Shown here in pieces: positions 24,284 through 32,144 of a stretch of DNA of 64,000 nucleotides. The stretch's first letter is position 1, and each line of letters opens with the position of its first letter. The notes below the pieces were generated by a model. That model was not told the DNA's origin. It was given only the letters and a program-made list of their open reading frames with translations, and ran no database searches. Made by a program: the position numbers and the translations under genes. The DNA is from Cohnella panacarvi Gsoil 349 (GTDB lineage Bacteria > Bacillota > Bacilli > Paenibacillales > Paenibacillaceae), in the NCBI RefSeq assembly GCF_000515335.1, contig NZ_KI911563.1, forward strand, positions 2,938,936 to 3,002,935. The letters are read 5' to 3'.

Positions 24284-24405
24284 TGGTAAAGCGAAGGGTT
24301 GAGTTAAAGATTGAGGCAACGGTGCTAGATCTACTTATTTGAGTATAGATACACCATGACATGTTAAGTGATTGAAATAAATAATGCGAGACGATTATGA
24401 CAGTA

Positions 24406-24448
24406 ATAACAAAAGTTAGCCCAACCTTGCGGTTTGGGCTTTTGTTAT
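24406..24448. terminator. Hairpin at the left end of cassette F
   Basis: ATAACAAAAG-TTA-GCCCAACC pairs with GGTTTGGGC-TTTTGTTAT around TTGC. A T-run and A-run are present in both directions. The rest of 24284-24588 holds no clear gene; a 51-codon ORF at 24573 in another frame is discussed with the next gene. Confidence 0.7.
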
Positions 24449-24588
24449 ACCCAATATGTAGACTAATCTAAACATTAGCTTCTGGGGAAACGTCAATAGC
24501 TAATGTTATTAACTGGTGTCTTTATCCAGCGAAGTGGTATAATCGTATAAAAATGATACTGAGGTGCGGTGAATGAGCAAAGAACTTA

Positions 24589-24900
24589 TTGAAAGAGGTC
24601 GTAATAAAGTGGGTAATGGTCCCATGGAGCATCTATTTAAGAGATGGTATTTCGGAGAAAATATTAGAAATAGTAGGAGCCACAAAAGCAGAATACTTCG
24701 GAACAACAGAATTATTCTACTTTGAGAGAGACAAGGAGCTAAATCAGTTTAAATTTTACAAATATGAAAACTTTGAATTATTAGAATGTAGCTACGGTGC
24801 TGCAATAAACACTAGTGAGTACAAATTAGAACGAATTTTTATTTTTAGTGAGGAACCTGAGGAAGAGACAAAATATTATGTTACTGAAGTAATTAATTAA
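24589..24900 (+). CDS. Hypothetical protein at the head of the ATP-grasp cassette
   Basis: A 103-aa protein (TTG start at 24589 or ATG at 24616) with a DGISEKILEIVGATKAEYFG segment and an acidic C-terminus. The start is doubtful. In the +2 frame an ATG at 24573 after GAGGTG reads MSKELIERGRNKVGNG and then stops at about 24726, which could mean a frameshift in an originally longer gene. It is the first gene of a plus-strand set with the 68-aa gene (17 nt away) and the ATP-grasp ligase. No family is recognised. Confidence 0.5.
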   Translation: MKEVVIKWVMVPWSIYLRDGISEKILEIVGATKAEYFGTTELFYFERDKELNQFKFYKYENFELLECSYGAAINTSEYKLERIFIFSEEPEEETKYYVTEVIN

Positions 24901-24917
24901 TACGAGGAGGTCTTTTT

Positions 24918-25124
24918 GTGAAAAAACATTTGTTGTTAGAGAAAGCCTACATTTACCCACTAGAAAGAGACGAAGCTAATTTAAGTGATTATCTTTATGA
25001 TACCGAAAAAGGCTATTGGCTTAATAAAGAAACTCAGGCCGCTTTTATTTTGGAGCCATCTGCACGCAAACCTAAAAGTAAGAAGTGTGATCGGGAGACG
25101 GGGGAAGATCAAAAGGGAGAGTAA
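24918..25124 (+). CDS. Candidate graspetide precursor peptide
   Basis: A 68-aa protein starting at GTG after GAGGAGG. An N-terminal leader-like part (MKKHLLLEKAYIYPLERDEA) is followed by a hydrophilic C-terminus rich in Lys, Thr, Glu and Asp (KKCDRETGEDQKGE). It ends 3 nt before the ATP-grasp ligase gene, the normal place for the substrate of such ligases, which join Ser/Thr/Lys side chains to Asp/Glu. It could also be an unrelated accessory protein. The precursor role is inferred from position, size and composition. Confidence 0.5.
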   Translation: MKKHLLLEKAYIYPLERDEANLSDYLYDTEKGYWLNKETQAAFILEPSARKPKSKKCDRETGEDQKGE

Positions 25125-25127
25125 CCT

Positions 25128-26084
25128 ATGAAAATTATCGAAGTGCTAATCATTTCAAATAGCCTGGATTTTGGTACTGATTACGTTTGTTTAGAGCTTG
25201 AAAAACGTAATGCTCAGTATTTGAGATTAAATAGGGATGACTTTGCTCGTTATGAGATAACTCTTGATGTGAATAAAGTGGAAATCCACATTAACATTGA
25301 TGGAATTCAGTACATTATTTCGGAAGAGACGTTGCGTTCAGTATATTATAGAGCCCCGATTTACTTAAGAGATGTATACCAGTCTCAAATCGAGATGGAT
25401 GTGCAATTGTATAGAACACAATGGACAGCATTTATTCGAAATCTAACAATACTTGAGACTGTAAAGTGGGTAAACAATCCAGCAGCAACCTTTATAGCTG
25501 AAAATAAGCTTCTACAATTAAAATATGCGAAAACTATTGGTTTTAGTTTGCCTGATACATATGTGGCAAACACAAATAAAATATCATTAACACCAGAGAG
25601 TCTATACATTGTAAAATCACTAGATACGGCAGTGCTAAGAGTGGATGGACAAGAGGCATTTATTTATTCAAATCTAGTTTCCACTGACGAAATAAAAAAT
25701 GCATCCTTGGGGTTATCTCCTGTTGTAATTCAAAATTATATTGGTGCGTATAACAATAAAGTTGATGTAAGGGTGACTGTAATTGAAGAGAAAATCTTCT
25801 CGGTTCGGATTATAAAAAATGGGGCGGGCATTGAAGGAGATTGGAGAAGAGAAAAAGATGAAATTGAGTATGTAAGGTTCGAACTACCAGACGATGTGAA
25901 ATCGAAATGTGTTGACATTGCGAAAAAGTTTGGATTATCCTTTGGAGCTATTGATTTAATTGAGTCAAATGGAGAGTTCTATTTTCTGGAGATAAACCCA
26001 ACTGGAGAGTGGGCATGGCTTGTGGAGAGCGCTGAATTACCAATACATGAGGAAATATGTAAAACTCTTGTCGGGTATAGTTAA
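25128..26084 (+). CDS. MvdC/MvdD-like ATP-grasp ribosomal-peptide maturase
   Basis: A 318-aa ATP-grasp ligase. The pre-ATP-grasp part (residues 1-100: VLIISNSLDFGTDYVCLELEKR, LRLNRDDF, VYYRAPIY) and the ATP-grasp core (VKSLDTAVLR, VIQNYIGAYNNKVDVRVTVIEEKIF) match the graspetide/microviridin-type ligases. The metal-binding end is FLEINPTGEWAWLVESAELPI. These enzymes make ester or amide crosslinks in a ribosomal peptide. Here the adjacent 68-aa gene is the likely substrate. The next gene overlaps its 3' end. Confidence 0.82.
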   Translation: MKIIEVLIISNSLDFGTDYVCLELEKRNAQYLRLNRDDFARYEITLDVNKVEIHINIDGIQYIISEETLRSVYYRAPIYLRDVYQSQIEMDVQLYRTQWTAFIRNLTILETVKWVNNPAATFIAENKLLQLKYAKTIGFSLPDTYVANTNKISLTPESLYIVKSLDTAVLRVDGQEAFIYSNLVSTDEIKNASLGLSPVVIQNYIGAYNNKVDVRVTVIEEKIFSVRIIKNGAGIEGDWRREKDEIEYVRFELPDDVKSKCVDIAKKFGLSFGAIDLIESNGEFYFLEINPTGEWAWLVESAELPIHEEICKTLVGYS

Positions 26085-26931
26085 GGGGTTAATTTTCAAC
26101 GTTTTTCCCTTTTTCGAAAACCTCTATTATAAAAGGGTAATGTTAAAAAAGAATGAGGATCTTGGAGAAGGAAAGCTTCCGTTATCCTATATGCAAGGCT
26201 ATGAGAAGTTGACCATAGATGAAGTAGAAAAATTCCATTTAAAAACATTTGAATACAAAAAGCAATTTGAGGATAAGGCGAAAACAAGTCTATTCTCTAT
26301 TACAATCTCCATAACGTTAATAGTGACTTTTATTGATTTGGTATTTAAGGTCGAGTATTTTAAATTAGTTGCAGTTCTCATGATTATAGTAGCCTTTACC
26401 AATTTACTACTAGCAGGTAAGATGGCATTTGATGTGATTGGAAATTTGAATATCTTTTATGAACTTGCCCCATCGGAGGTTCACCAAAAAAAGAAGGATA
26501 AGAAAGAGATTTTAGCATATTCAACTGAATACAATGTCAACTACAATACCATTAGAAATAATCATGTGTACTTATCTTATAAGAGCATAGTAGTTGCTTT
26601 AATCGCAATTGCATTCATTGGTATATTGTATATGAGTGGAAAGGCATTAGCTCCAGCAGCGACAGATAAGCAAGCAGAAATACTAATTCAAATTAATAAT
26701 AGCTTGCAGCAAAACAATTTATCATTTGATTTATTGAATGTTTATTTAGAAGAGATAAATTCTACTCTTGTTAATAATAATGATGTACATGCCCAACTTA
26801 AAGATGTACTTAATAATATTAAGGAACAGATTTCGGATGGAACGTATAGGCAAGAAGAAATCCTTGAAAAGCTAATTATATTTTTGGAGAGTAATCCCAC
26901 GGAAACCCATTCAAATAACGTTCCCCGTTAG
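26047..26931 (+). CDS. Membrane protein with C-terminal coiled coil, linked to ATP-grasp gene
   Basis: A protein of about 294 aa. Two hydrophobic helices occur at about residues 85-130 (two adjacent, FSITISITLIVTFIDLVF then LVAVLMIIVAFTNLLLAG) and a third at about 180-200 (IVVALIAIAFIGILYMSG). A hydrophilic coiled-coil tail rich in Asn and Gln follows. The start is uncertain: ATG 26047 overlaps the ligase stop, and ATG 26140 is an alternative; neither has a clear RBS. No transporter family is recognised. It could export or bind the modified peptide, or be an immunity protein. Confidence 0.6.
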   Translation: MRKYVKLLSGIVKGLIFNVFPFFENLYYKRVMLKKNEDLGEGKLPLSYMQGYEKLTIDEVEKFHLKTFEYKKQFEDKAKTSLFSITISITLIVTFIDLVFKVEYFKLVAVLMIIVAFTNLLLAGKMAFDVIGNLNIFYELAPSEVHQKKKDKKEILAYSTEYNVNYNTIRNNHVYLSYKSIVVALIAIAFIGILYMSGKALAPAATDKQAEILIQINNSLQQNNLSFDLLNVYLEEINSTLVNNNDVHAQLKDVLNNIKEQISDGTYRQEEILEKLIIFLESNPTETHSNNVPR

Positions 26932-26955
26932 GAGCCTAATAAATTTCAGATTGTC

Positions 26956-27222
26956 TTACTTGATTCCATCTGTTTTTAGTGAATTAATGACCTTTTTCAA
27001 AAATCTTCTGGTTTGGTCTGGATTCGCAATAGTGTTTGTAACAAATTTGCTATCAGCCCATGATGTTCTGCCCGCAGTACGTATGAGTAATTGCCCACCC
27101 TTAATTAAATAGTAATTCGTTGCACTATAATTTCTACCTCCACCGAGGGTATCAGTAACACTTTTCTCAAATCCTTCATTTAGATCTAAGAGTTTTTGTA
27201 CGACATCTTTTGTAAATCTCAT
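26956..27222 (-). CDS. Hypothetical protein (88 aa)
   Basis: Starts at ATG 27222 with GGAGGGG 10 nt upstream, giving MRFTKDVVQKLLDLNEGF and an ending NPDQTRRFLKKVINSLKTDGIK. A central LIKGGQLLIRTAGRTSWAD looks like a small alpha/beta domain. It is convergent with the membrane protein and faces away from the restriction gene. No family is recognised. Similar small genes sit near restriction systems, but the link is only positional. Confidence 0.6.
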   Translation of the reverse strand: MRFTKDVVQKLLDLNEGFEKSVTDTLGGGRNYSATNYYLIKGGQLLIRTAGRTSWADSKFVTNTIANPDQTRRFLKKVINSLKTDGIK

Positions 27223-27495
27223 TATTAATTTCCCCTCCAATGAGTTGCTCATATTTATTAGCTTTCAGTCTAACACTTTATTTACTCAGTCTACAACTAT
27301 ATTTATCCAGACCAACACTTTATTCTCTTCTAACACTATGAGAAATCCCTTGAACTATTTAAGGGATTTTTCACTTTTTATAAAGGATATGGTTTGTGTT
27401 TTGTCGAATATGGAGATTTAGCAGTATGTACAATTGAATTTGTGGAAGTTATACAATTAGAGAGCGGAAATACTACGAAGTAAGGGGTAGAACTG

Positions 27496-28602
27496 ATGAC
27501 GGTGCCTGGACGTAATCCTGGATTATATGGAATAACAAACTCAAATAGAAGATGGAACGAACTATTTGGAAAGAACCAATTTAATAGTGCATTTCCAGTA
27601 TCGTTGGCATGTTATATGCGGGATAATGGAATAAACCCAGTCTATGTTTATGTAAATGATCAACTAGGTGTAGAGACAAGGGAGATTTCATTTGATGAGG
27701 TTTTTAACACCACTCTTCCTAACGATCAACTGCGATTTGATTTCGAATCTCATTATACACCGTACCAAAGGTACGCTTATGATGAGATCGGAGGGATAGA
27801 TCTGGTCGTAAAACATAACAACGAATGGTTGCGACCGCTTGAAATCAAGTTAACAGTGCTGCCCGATCTCCTTACAAGTGTAGAAGCAGAAGCGAATTGG
27901 GGTACTGAAATAGTAATTCGCCCAGCAACTACATCTTACTGCGCTCTGGGGATGTTTGACTCCTGCCAGGATGTTGTTGGAGAATTAAGAGATATGTTCG
28001 AACCAGTGTTATTCGATATTCGGGATTGGAATAATCACGTTGAAATCCTAAACAAAAAAGAAGACATACTAAATGTCCTTAACCAGTTCCAAAGGAATTA
28101 CTGCAATAGACAGAAACCATTCTTAATGCAACCCATTTGGAAAACAGATGGAAAGAATTCAACCCTCCGTGACAATGCTTTTGACATTTTTATATGGAGT
28201 GATTTTGCTTTGTGTAGGACTTTTTTAGATAGATCGAACGCTGACCCGACAATTAGAAGAACAGCCCCTTCAATAACGAGACATATGAGAGGATCGGTAA
28301 GGTTAGCAAAAGCGTTTTACGATCTTTCAACTAGGGGCAGGGCGAACATAGAAGAAATATACACGAAGATGGCGTTCGGGCATCAGACTGACAAAGAGTT
28401 TTCACTAAATGGAAAAATGACTCGTGATTATATGGCATCACCTAGAAGGGTAACGCCAGCTTTATCGAAGGAAGTGCTTACAGAACTTATTATAAACGGT
28501 GGAGAAAAGATGCTAAGCCCAGAGAGACGATTTGACCAATCGATTTACTTTACGGCATCGCATCTTTTCGAGGAACAAGAAGAAGAAGAAAGAGGAGAAT
28601 AA
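27496..28602 (+). CDS. HindVP-family type II restriction endonuclease
   Basis: A 368-aa type II enzyme. The N-terminal GLYGITNSNRRWNELFGKNQFNSAFPVSLACYMRD and the PD-(D/E)xK core (EIGGIDLVVKHNN then LEIKLTVLPD) match the HindVP family; HindV itself recognises GRCGYC. It is convergent with the small 82-aa gene and the C5-methyltransferase, forming a complete restriction-modification system. The start ATG follows AGGGGTAG. Specificity is inferred from the family and not shown. The C-terminus is acidic (EEQEEEERGE). Confidence 0.85.
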   Translation: MTVPGRNPGLYGITNSNRRWNELFGKNQFNSAFPVSLACYMRDNGINPVYVYVNDQLGVETREISFDEVFNTTLPNDQLRFDFESHYTPYQRYAYDEIGGIDLVVKHNNEWLRPLEIKLTVLPDLLTSVEAEANWGTEIVIRPATTSYCALGMFDSCQDVVGELRDMFEPVLFDIRDWNNHVEILNKKEDILNVLNQFQRNYCNRQKPFLMQPIWKTDGKNSTLRDNAFDIFIWSDFALCRTFLDRSNADPTIRRTAPSITRHMRGSVRLAKAFYDLSTRGRANIEEIYTKMAFGHQTDKEFSLNGKMTRDYMASPRRVTPALSKEVLTELIINGGEKMLSPERRFDQSIYFTASHLFEEQEEEERGE

Positions 28603-28605
28603 TTC

Positions 28606-28854
28606 CTAATTGGAAACGTTATTAAATTCGCGAAAAAGTTTAACGCTGCGCTTTAATTGAGATTTGACAGTTACGCTTAAATTTCCAAATTCGGGATGTT
28701 GAGTGAGACTAAAAAGTAGTTCGGCATCTGTGACTTTTTTGTTTAGGTCAATATAGTTGCTTGCCCTTTTTATTCTCGATCTTACATCCCGAGCCGACTT
28801 GTCGGTAAAGCCCAGGCGCTCTTTTAACCATCGATCAAATTGTTGTTCATCCAT
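28606..28854 (-). CDS. Small helical protein of the restriction-modification locus
   Basis: An 82-aa protein (MDEQQFDRWLKERLGFTDKS, SRIKRASNYIDLNKK, VKSQLKRSVKLFREFNNVSN). It is all helical and resembles a SAM-like DNA-binding domain. It starts 8 nt inside the methyltransferase gene (ATGGATGA overlap) with GGAG upstream, so it is translationally coupled to the methyltransferase. Its 3' end faces the endonuclease gene with 3 nt between stops. It might be a control or accessory subunit; no C-protein-type helix-turn-helix is visible. Confidence 0.62.
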   Translation of the reverse strand: MDEQQFDRWLKERLGFTDKSARDVRSRIKRASNYIDLNKKVTDAELLFSLTQHPEFGNLSVTVKSQLKRSVKLFREFNNVSN

Positions 28855-29773
28855 TCGCAACCAACTCCTTATTTATTGAAAGTAATTCCTCCTCGTATTC
28901 GGATATTACCTCACCAACAAACCTTGCAAGATTTACGGGCACTGCATTACCGATCATTTGTTCTAAAGTTGTTTTATTTCCTACCCATATGAAATTCGGT
29001 GGGAATGTTTGAATTAACGAACGCTCATATGTGGATAATTCCCTCAATTGGTCATTTACAGGTGCCACATCGTTTGGATGACCTGTATAACCTTTAGGTA
29101 CGGGACGATTGACTCCACGAATTGTTGGCGCTGGCTCATCAATAGAAAAAACACCACGGCGGCTGTAATTCCTTGGGTGGCGGTAGTAGTAATCAACACC
29201 TAGTTGATTACCTAAATAATCTCGGACTGTCATTGGGGTTGCTGATACTTTAGATTCGATTAATTCATCTAGGAACCCGTCATTTGAACCAAGTAACCCA
29301 ATACAAAAAAATCTTTTCCGTTTTTGTGGAACACCGCATAGACTGGCATCCAATACCTTTTCCGTTAATCCGTATCCTGCTTCCTTAAAAATAGCTCTTG
29401 CTTGAGCGAAGGCACGGCTAGTTCTCGATCTATCAACATTCTCCATAACGAACCATTTAGGTTTAACCATTCGAATAATTTCTGCATAAGCATTCGTTAG
29501 GTTTGCCCTATCCCCTTCACTACGTTTGCCAGCATGGGAAAAATCTTGGCAAGGCGGTCCGCCTATAATCATCTCTGGACGGAAAGGAGTAATTAACTGC
29601 GCTGCTTCCTCGAAATTACTTAAGTCTTGCTCAAATATCGGGTGGTTAAAGTTCTCTGAATAACATTTAATTGCTTCGTTCCAGTATTCAAATGCGGCTA
29701 CAACATCATGACCAGCTTGTCCGAAACCATTAGACATGCCTCCACACCCAGCAAATAAGTCAACGACTCTCAT
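28847..29773 (-). CDS. DNA (cytosine-5) methyltransferase, M.HindV-like
   Basis: A 308-aa C5-methyltransferase that should protect the host against the neighbouring endonuclease. Motifs I (VVDLFAGCGGMSNGF), IV (GGPPCQDFSHAGKRSEGDRANL, catalytic Cys near residue 73), VI (ENVDRS), VIII (QKRKRFF) and X (GNAVP) are present in order. The start is ATG 29773 after AGAGGTGA. The promoter upstream contains a palindrome with two GACGTC sites, which fit GRCGYC, one of them overlapping the -35 box. Methylation or binding there could autoregulate the gene. Confidence 0.92.
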   Translation of the reverse strand: MRVVDLFAGCGGMSNGFGQAGHDVVAAFEYWNEAIKCYSENFNHPIFEQDLSNFEEAAQLITPFRPEMIIGGPPCQDFSHAGKRSEGDRANLTNAYAEIIRMVKPKWFVMENVDRSRTSRAFAQARAIFKEAGYGLTEKVLDASLCGVPQKRKRFFCIGLLGSNDGFLDELIESKVSATPMTVRDYLGNQLGVDYYYRHPRNYSRRGVFSIDEPAPTIRGVNRPVPKGYTGHPNDVAPVNDQLRELSTYERSLIQTFPPNFIWVGNKTTLEQMIGNAVPVNLARFVGEVISEYEEELLSINKELVANG

Positions 29774-29794
29774 TTGATTCACCTCTTAACATTT

Positions 29795-29841
29795 TTTATA
29801 ACATAAAAGACATGGGACGTCAACATTTTGACGTCCCATGT
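29795..29841 (-). promoter_or_regulatory. Methyltransferase promoter with palindrome containing two GACGTC sites
   Basis: A perfect 14-bp inverted repeat (29810-29823 and 29828-29841; ACATGGGACGTCAA with a CATT loop) holds GACGTC twice. On the minus strand TTGACG, a 17-bp spacer and TATAAA form a promoter whose -35 is inside the palindrome. If specificity is GRCGYC, the promoter carries its own methylation sites. Confidence 0.75.
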
Positions 29842-29910
29842 TGTGTTTGAGGAAATAAACATCCCCTCACAATCAAATTATAGAACATTTGTTCGTATAT
29901 ATCAAGAATG

Positions 29911-29941
29911 AAAAACGGCTGATGTTACGTCTTATCAGCCG
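29911..29941 (-). terminator. Terminator of the 351-aa gene
   Basis: On the minus strand CGGCTGAT-N10-ATCAGCCG is followed by TTTTT. It ends the transcript of the gene at 30026-31081. Confidence 0.85.
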
Positions 29942-30025
29942 CTAATTGAACATGAAGGAGATAATATGTCTGTTTAATTGTCATCCGTAGTGGCAGTATA
30001 ATCGAGTTTTCAGAATATGCAACTT

Positions 30026-31081
30026 TTATTTCTCAGTAGCTCTCTTGTACAGTTCATTGATAAGTTGTCGCTCCGATTGCTCGTTGGCAGCCTCTTTATA
30101 CAGCCCTCTTCTACGTTCAATTTCCCCGATATTCGGATAAAGCTTTCCTTCACGAGATTTTAAGTATCCCTGTCGTTTGTTATATATGAACCAATCATCA
30201 TCGTTTATCTTCTCTTTACGTGGCGTGACCAATTGCTTAATTGCTTGAACAGCGTTGCCGACAGGGCCGAAGGGCATGTGCTCCTTCCCTCGGTCATGGT
30301 AATCAAGCAAAACATCATAAGAACTGTCATCCGAAAAGAGTTGACAGTGCTCAACTGCCTTTTTATTCATCCGTTTCTGTTCCTCAATCGCCCATATTAT
30401 TGCTGTGTACTCTCCTGAATCCAGATCGCCGTACAAAACTAGCAGCAAACTCATGTACATTGTTGATTCCTCAATGAATGCGTTCACGAATTTCAAAAAA
30501 CTAATCACTTCGCGGTAGCTCTTTTGATTGTCCAAAGTAAAGTTACGAATCCTGCCGATCTGTTTCTCCAAGTCTACAAGGAAGTCAAAAATAAAAGCAG
30601 CTGCTTTCTGTTCAATGTCAGCTAGTTCCTGCAGCCTGTGATGCCATTCGGCGGCTTTTTTATTCTTTTCTCGATCCTGATTGGGGTCGAGCTCCACATA
30701 GTGTCCTTTATCAAAGTCGTACATGAAGTGGAAATCTGTATTAACGGTGTCTATGTCTGAGCGGAATCGGAAATCAGATGATTTTCGGCTTCGCTTCCCA
30801 TAAATCATCGTCACATTGACCAATCCAAGTCCAAATCGATTAACTTCGTAATCGACATATTTATGATAACCCCAAGGAAACATGAGATTTCCGACCATGG
30901 CCTGGTCGTCCCATACGGGCAATACAATACGATTTTGTTCTAAGTATGCGCCTGTTAAGGGCTTCAACATGTCAGCGGAAAATTCTTTCACTCGCTGAAA
31001 GTCAGTGTGTACAGCCGCATGGTCAATTTGTAATTCAGGAATTGCTCGTGCTAGCTCTACCCACTCAGAAAGTTTAGACAT
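30026..31081 (-). CDS. Hypothetical protein (351 aa)
   Basis: A soluble protein with no recognised family. It has aromatic segments in the N-terminal half (FPWGYHKYVDYEVNRFGLG, DFHFMYDFDKGHYVELD), a helical middle (LADIEQKAAAFIFDFLVDLEKQIG) and a charged C-terminal part (RKEKINDDDWFIYNKRQGYL, then a REGKLYP segment). The RBS GGAGGTGA is strong and a terminator follows. It lies between the methyltransferase and the RadC-like gene; a defence-related role is possible only by position. Codon usage fits the island. Confidence 0.6.
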   Translation of the reverse strand: MSKLSEWVELARAIPELQIDHAAVHTDFQRVKEFSADMLKPLTGAYLEQNRIVLPVWDDQAMVGNLMFPWGYHKYVDYEVNRFGLGLVNVTMIYGKRSRKSSDFRFRSDIDTVNTDFHFMYDFDKGHYVELDPNQDREKNKKAAEWHHRLQELADIEQKAAAFIFDFLVDLEKQIGRIRNFTLDNQKSYREVISFLKFVNAFIEESTMYMSLLLVLYGDLDSGEYTAIIWAIEEQKRMNKKAVEHCQLFSDDSSYDVLLDYHDRGKEHMPFGPVGNAVQAIKQLVTPRKEKINDDDWFIYNKRQGYLKSREGKLYPNIGEIERRRGLYKEAANEQSERQLINELYKRATEK

Positions 31082-31261
31082 TCCAAATCACCTCCATGTT
31101 TGCTTATATCGCAGAATTATTTTTTTGCAATTTTTTCACACCCGAATAAAAATGCGCGCTATGATTTCGGAATCAAAACCACATCGTTGCTGATTGACAG
31201 CGCGGACCTACTCGGCGCGAGCTAGAGTTGATAAAAGAAACTAAAATTGAAAGGAGTTGCA

Positions 31262-31744
31262 TTGAAGGTGCAACACATGATGAAGCAGGATGAACAAGTA
31301 ACACGGATGAAACGGATTAACGTCGTCAGTCTGCAAATATGCAAAGAAACGACATTCCCTTATTCCATAAATACCATTCGGAATCCGAGGGATGTATATC
31401 AATTATTGAAAATGTTCTTAGGACGAGAAGACAGAGAAAAAATAGTGCTTCTGTGCCTCGACACAAAGAACAAAATCACAGCCATACAAGTGATTGCAAT
31501 CGGTTCGCTGAACGCGGCAATTATCCATCCGCGCGAAGTAATGAAGCTTGCGGTATTAAGTAATTCCGCCAGCATCATCATTAGCCACTGCCATCCGTCG
31601 GGAGATCCTACCCCTTCGCCAGAGGATATACAAATCACCGATAGATTGAAAAAAGTGGGGGAACTGTTGGGCATTGAGCTGCTCGATCACGTCATAGTTG
31701 GGGAAGACAATCATTTTAGCTTGAAGGAGAACGGCATGATGTAA
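31262..31744 (+). CDS. RadC/MPN (JAB)-domain protein
   Basis: A 160-aa protein with the JAB/MPN metal motif HCHPSGDPTPSPED preceded by EVMKLAVLSNSASIIISH, and ending with the family LLGIELLDHVIVG...FSLKENGMM. RadC-like proteins are frequent in mobile elements; the cellular role is unsettled. The start is TTG 31262 after AAAGGAG, or ATG 31277. It is the first plus-strand gene of the plasmid-like block, ahead of the tyrosine recombinase. Confidence 0.82.
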   Translation: MKVQHMMKQDEQVTRMKRINVVSLQICKETTFPYSINTIRNPRDVYQLLKMFLGREDREKIVLLCLDTKNKITAIQVIAIGSLNAAIIHPREVMKLAVLSNSASIIISHCHPSGDPTPSPEDIQITDRLKKVGELLGIELLDHVIVGEDNHFSLKENGMM

Positions 31745-31985
31745 AGGTTTAATGTCCTTGATTAATTTGCGCAAGGTCCGACCACTGCCGCGGACTAGAA
31801 ATATGAGTGCAGTACCGTTTGTTTGCAATGGTTTCGATTGTTTCGGAACCATTGCATTGTCAGCGAGAACGCGCTGGCAATCGCAATATGAGCAAGCGCT
31901 CTAGGCAATGCTGCCGCACATCGGCTGGATTGCGTGGAGATAAGTCTTGCGAATGGACTCAGAGGATGCGCAAGAATGTTTAGTC
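31745..31985. other. Intergenic region with weak hairpin
   Basis: The stretch before the tyrosine recombinase holds no credible ORF. An imperfect hairpin GCAATGGTT...AACCATTGC lies at 31826-31856; the main structure is the long stem at 31986-32038. Confidence 0.4.
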
Positions 31986-32038
31986 GGGAGGTTCAGTCTG
32001 ATTTTTTGTGGGAACAAAAAGTCGGACTGAACCATCCC
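31986..32038. repeat. Long inverted repeat (24-bp stem) upstream of the tyrosine recombinase
   Basis: GGGAGGTTCAGTCTGATTTTTTGT pairs with the downstream arm around a 4-nt loop, with one bulged A and two G-T pairs. It lies 107 nt before the recombinase start. A shorter hairpin TCCCG/CGGGA then a CTTTTT tract follow. It could be a terminator of the radC transcript or a structured recombination site. There is no second copy in the window. Confidence 0.7.
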
Positions 32039-32144
32039 GACAGGGGACGGGAAATCCTCTTTTTAAGCATACCTAATTAACCTAGGGGTTGATAAGGCGG
32101 TGTGCTGAAAAATGAGAAAATAAGCCGATTACGGAGGTGAGAAA

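Noticed and set aside
24573..24728. A 51-aa ORF with GAGGTG site before the ATP-grasp cassette
   Set aside because: It overlaps the longer 103-aa frame in another frame; kept only as a possible sign of a frameshift.
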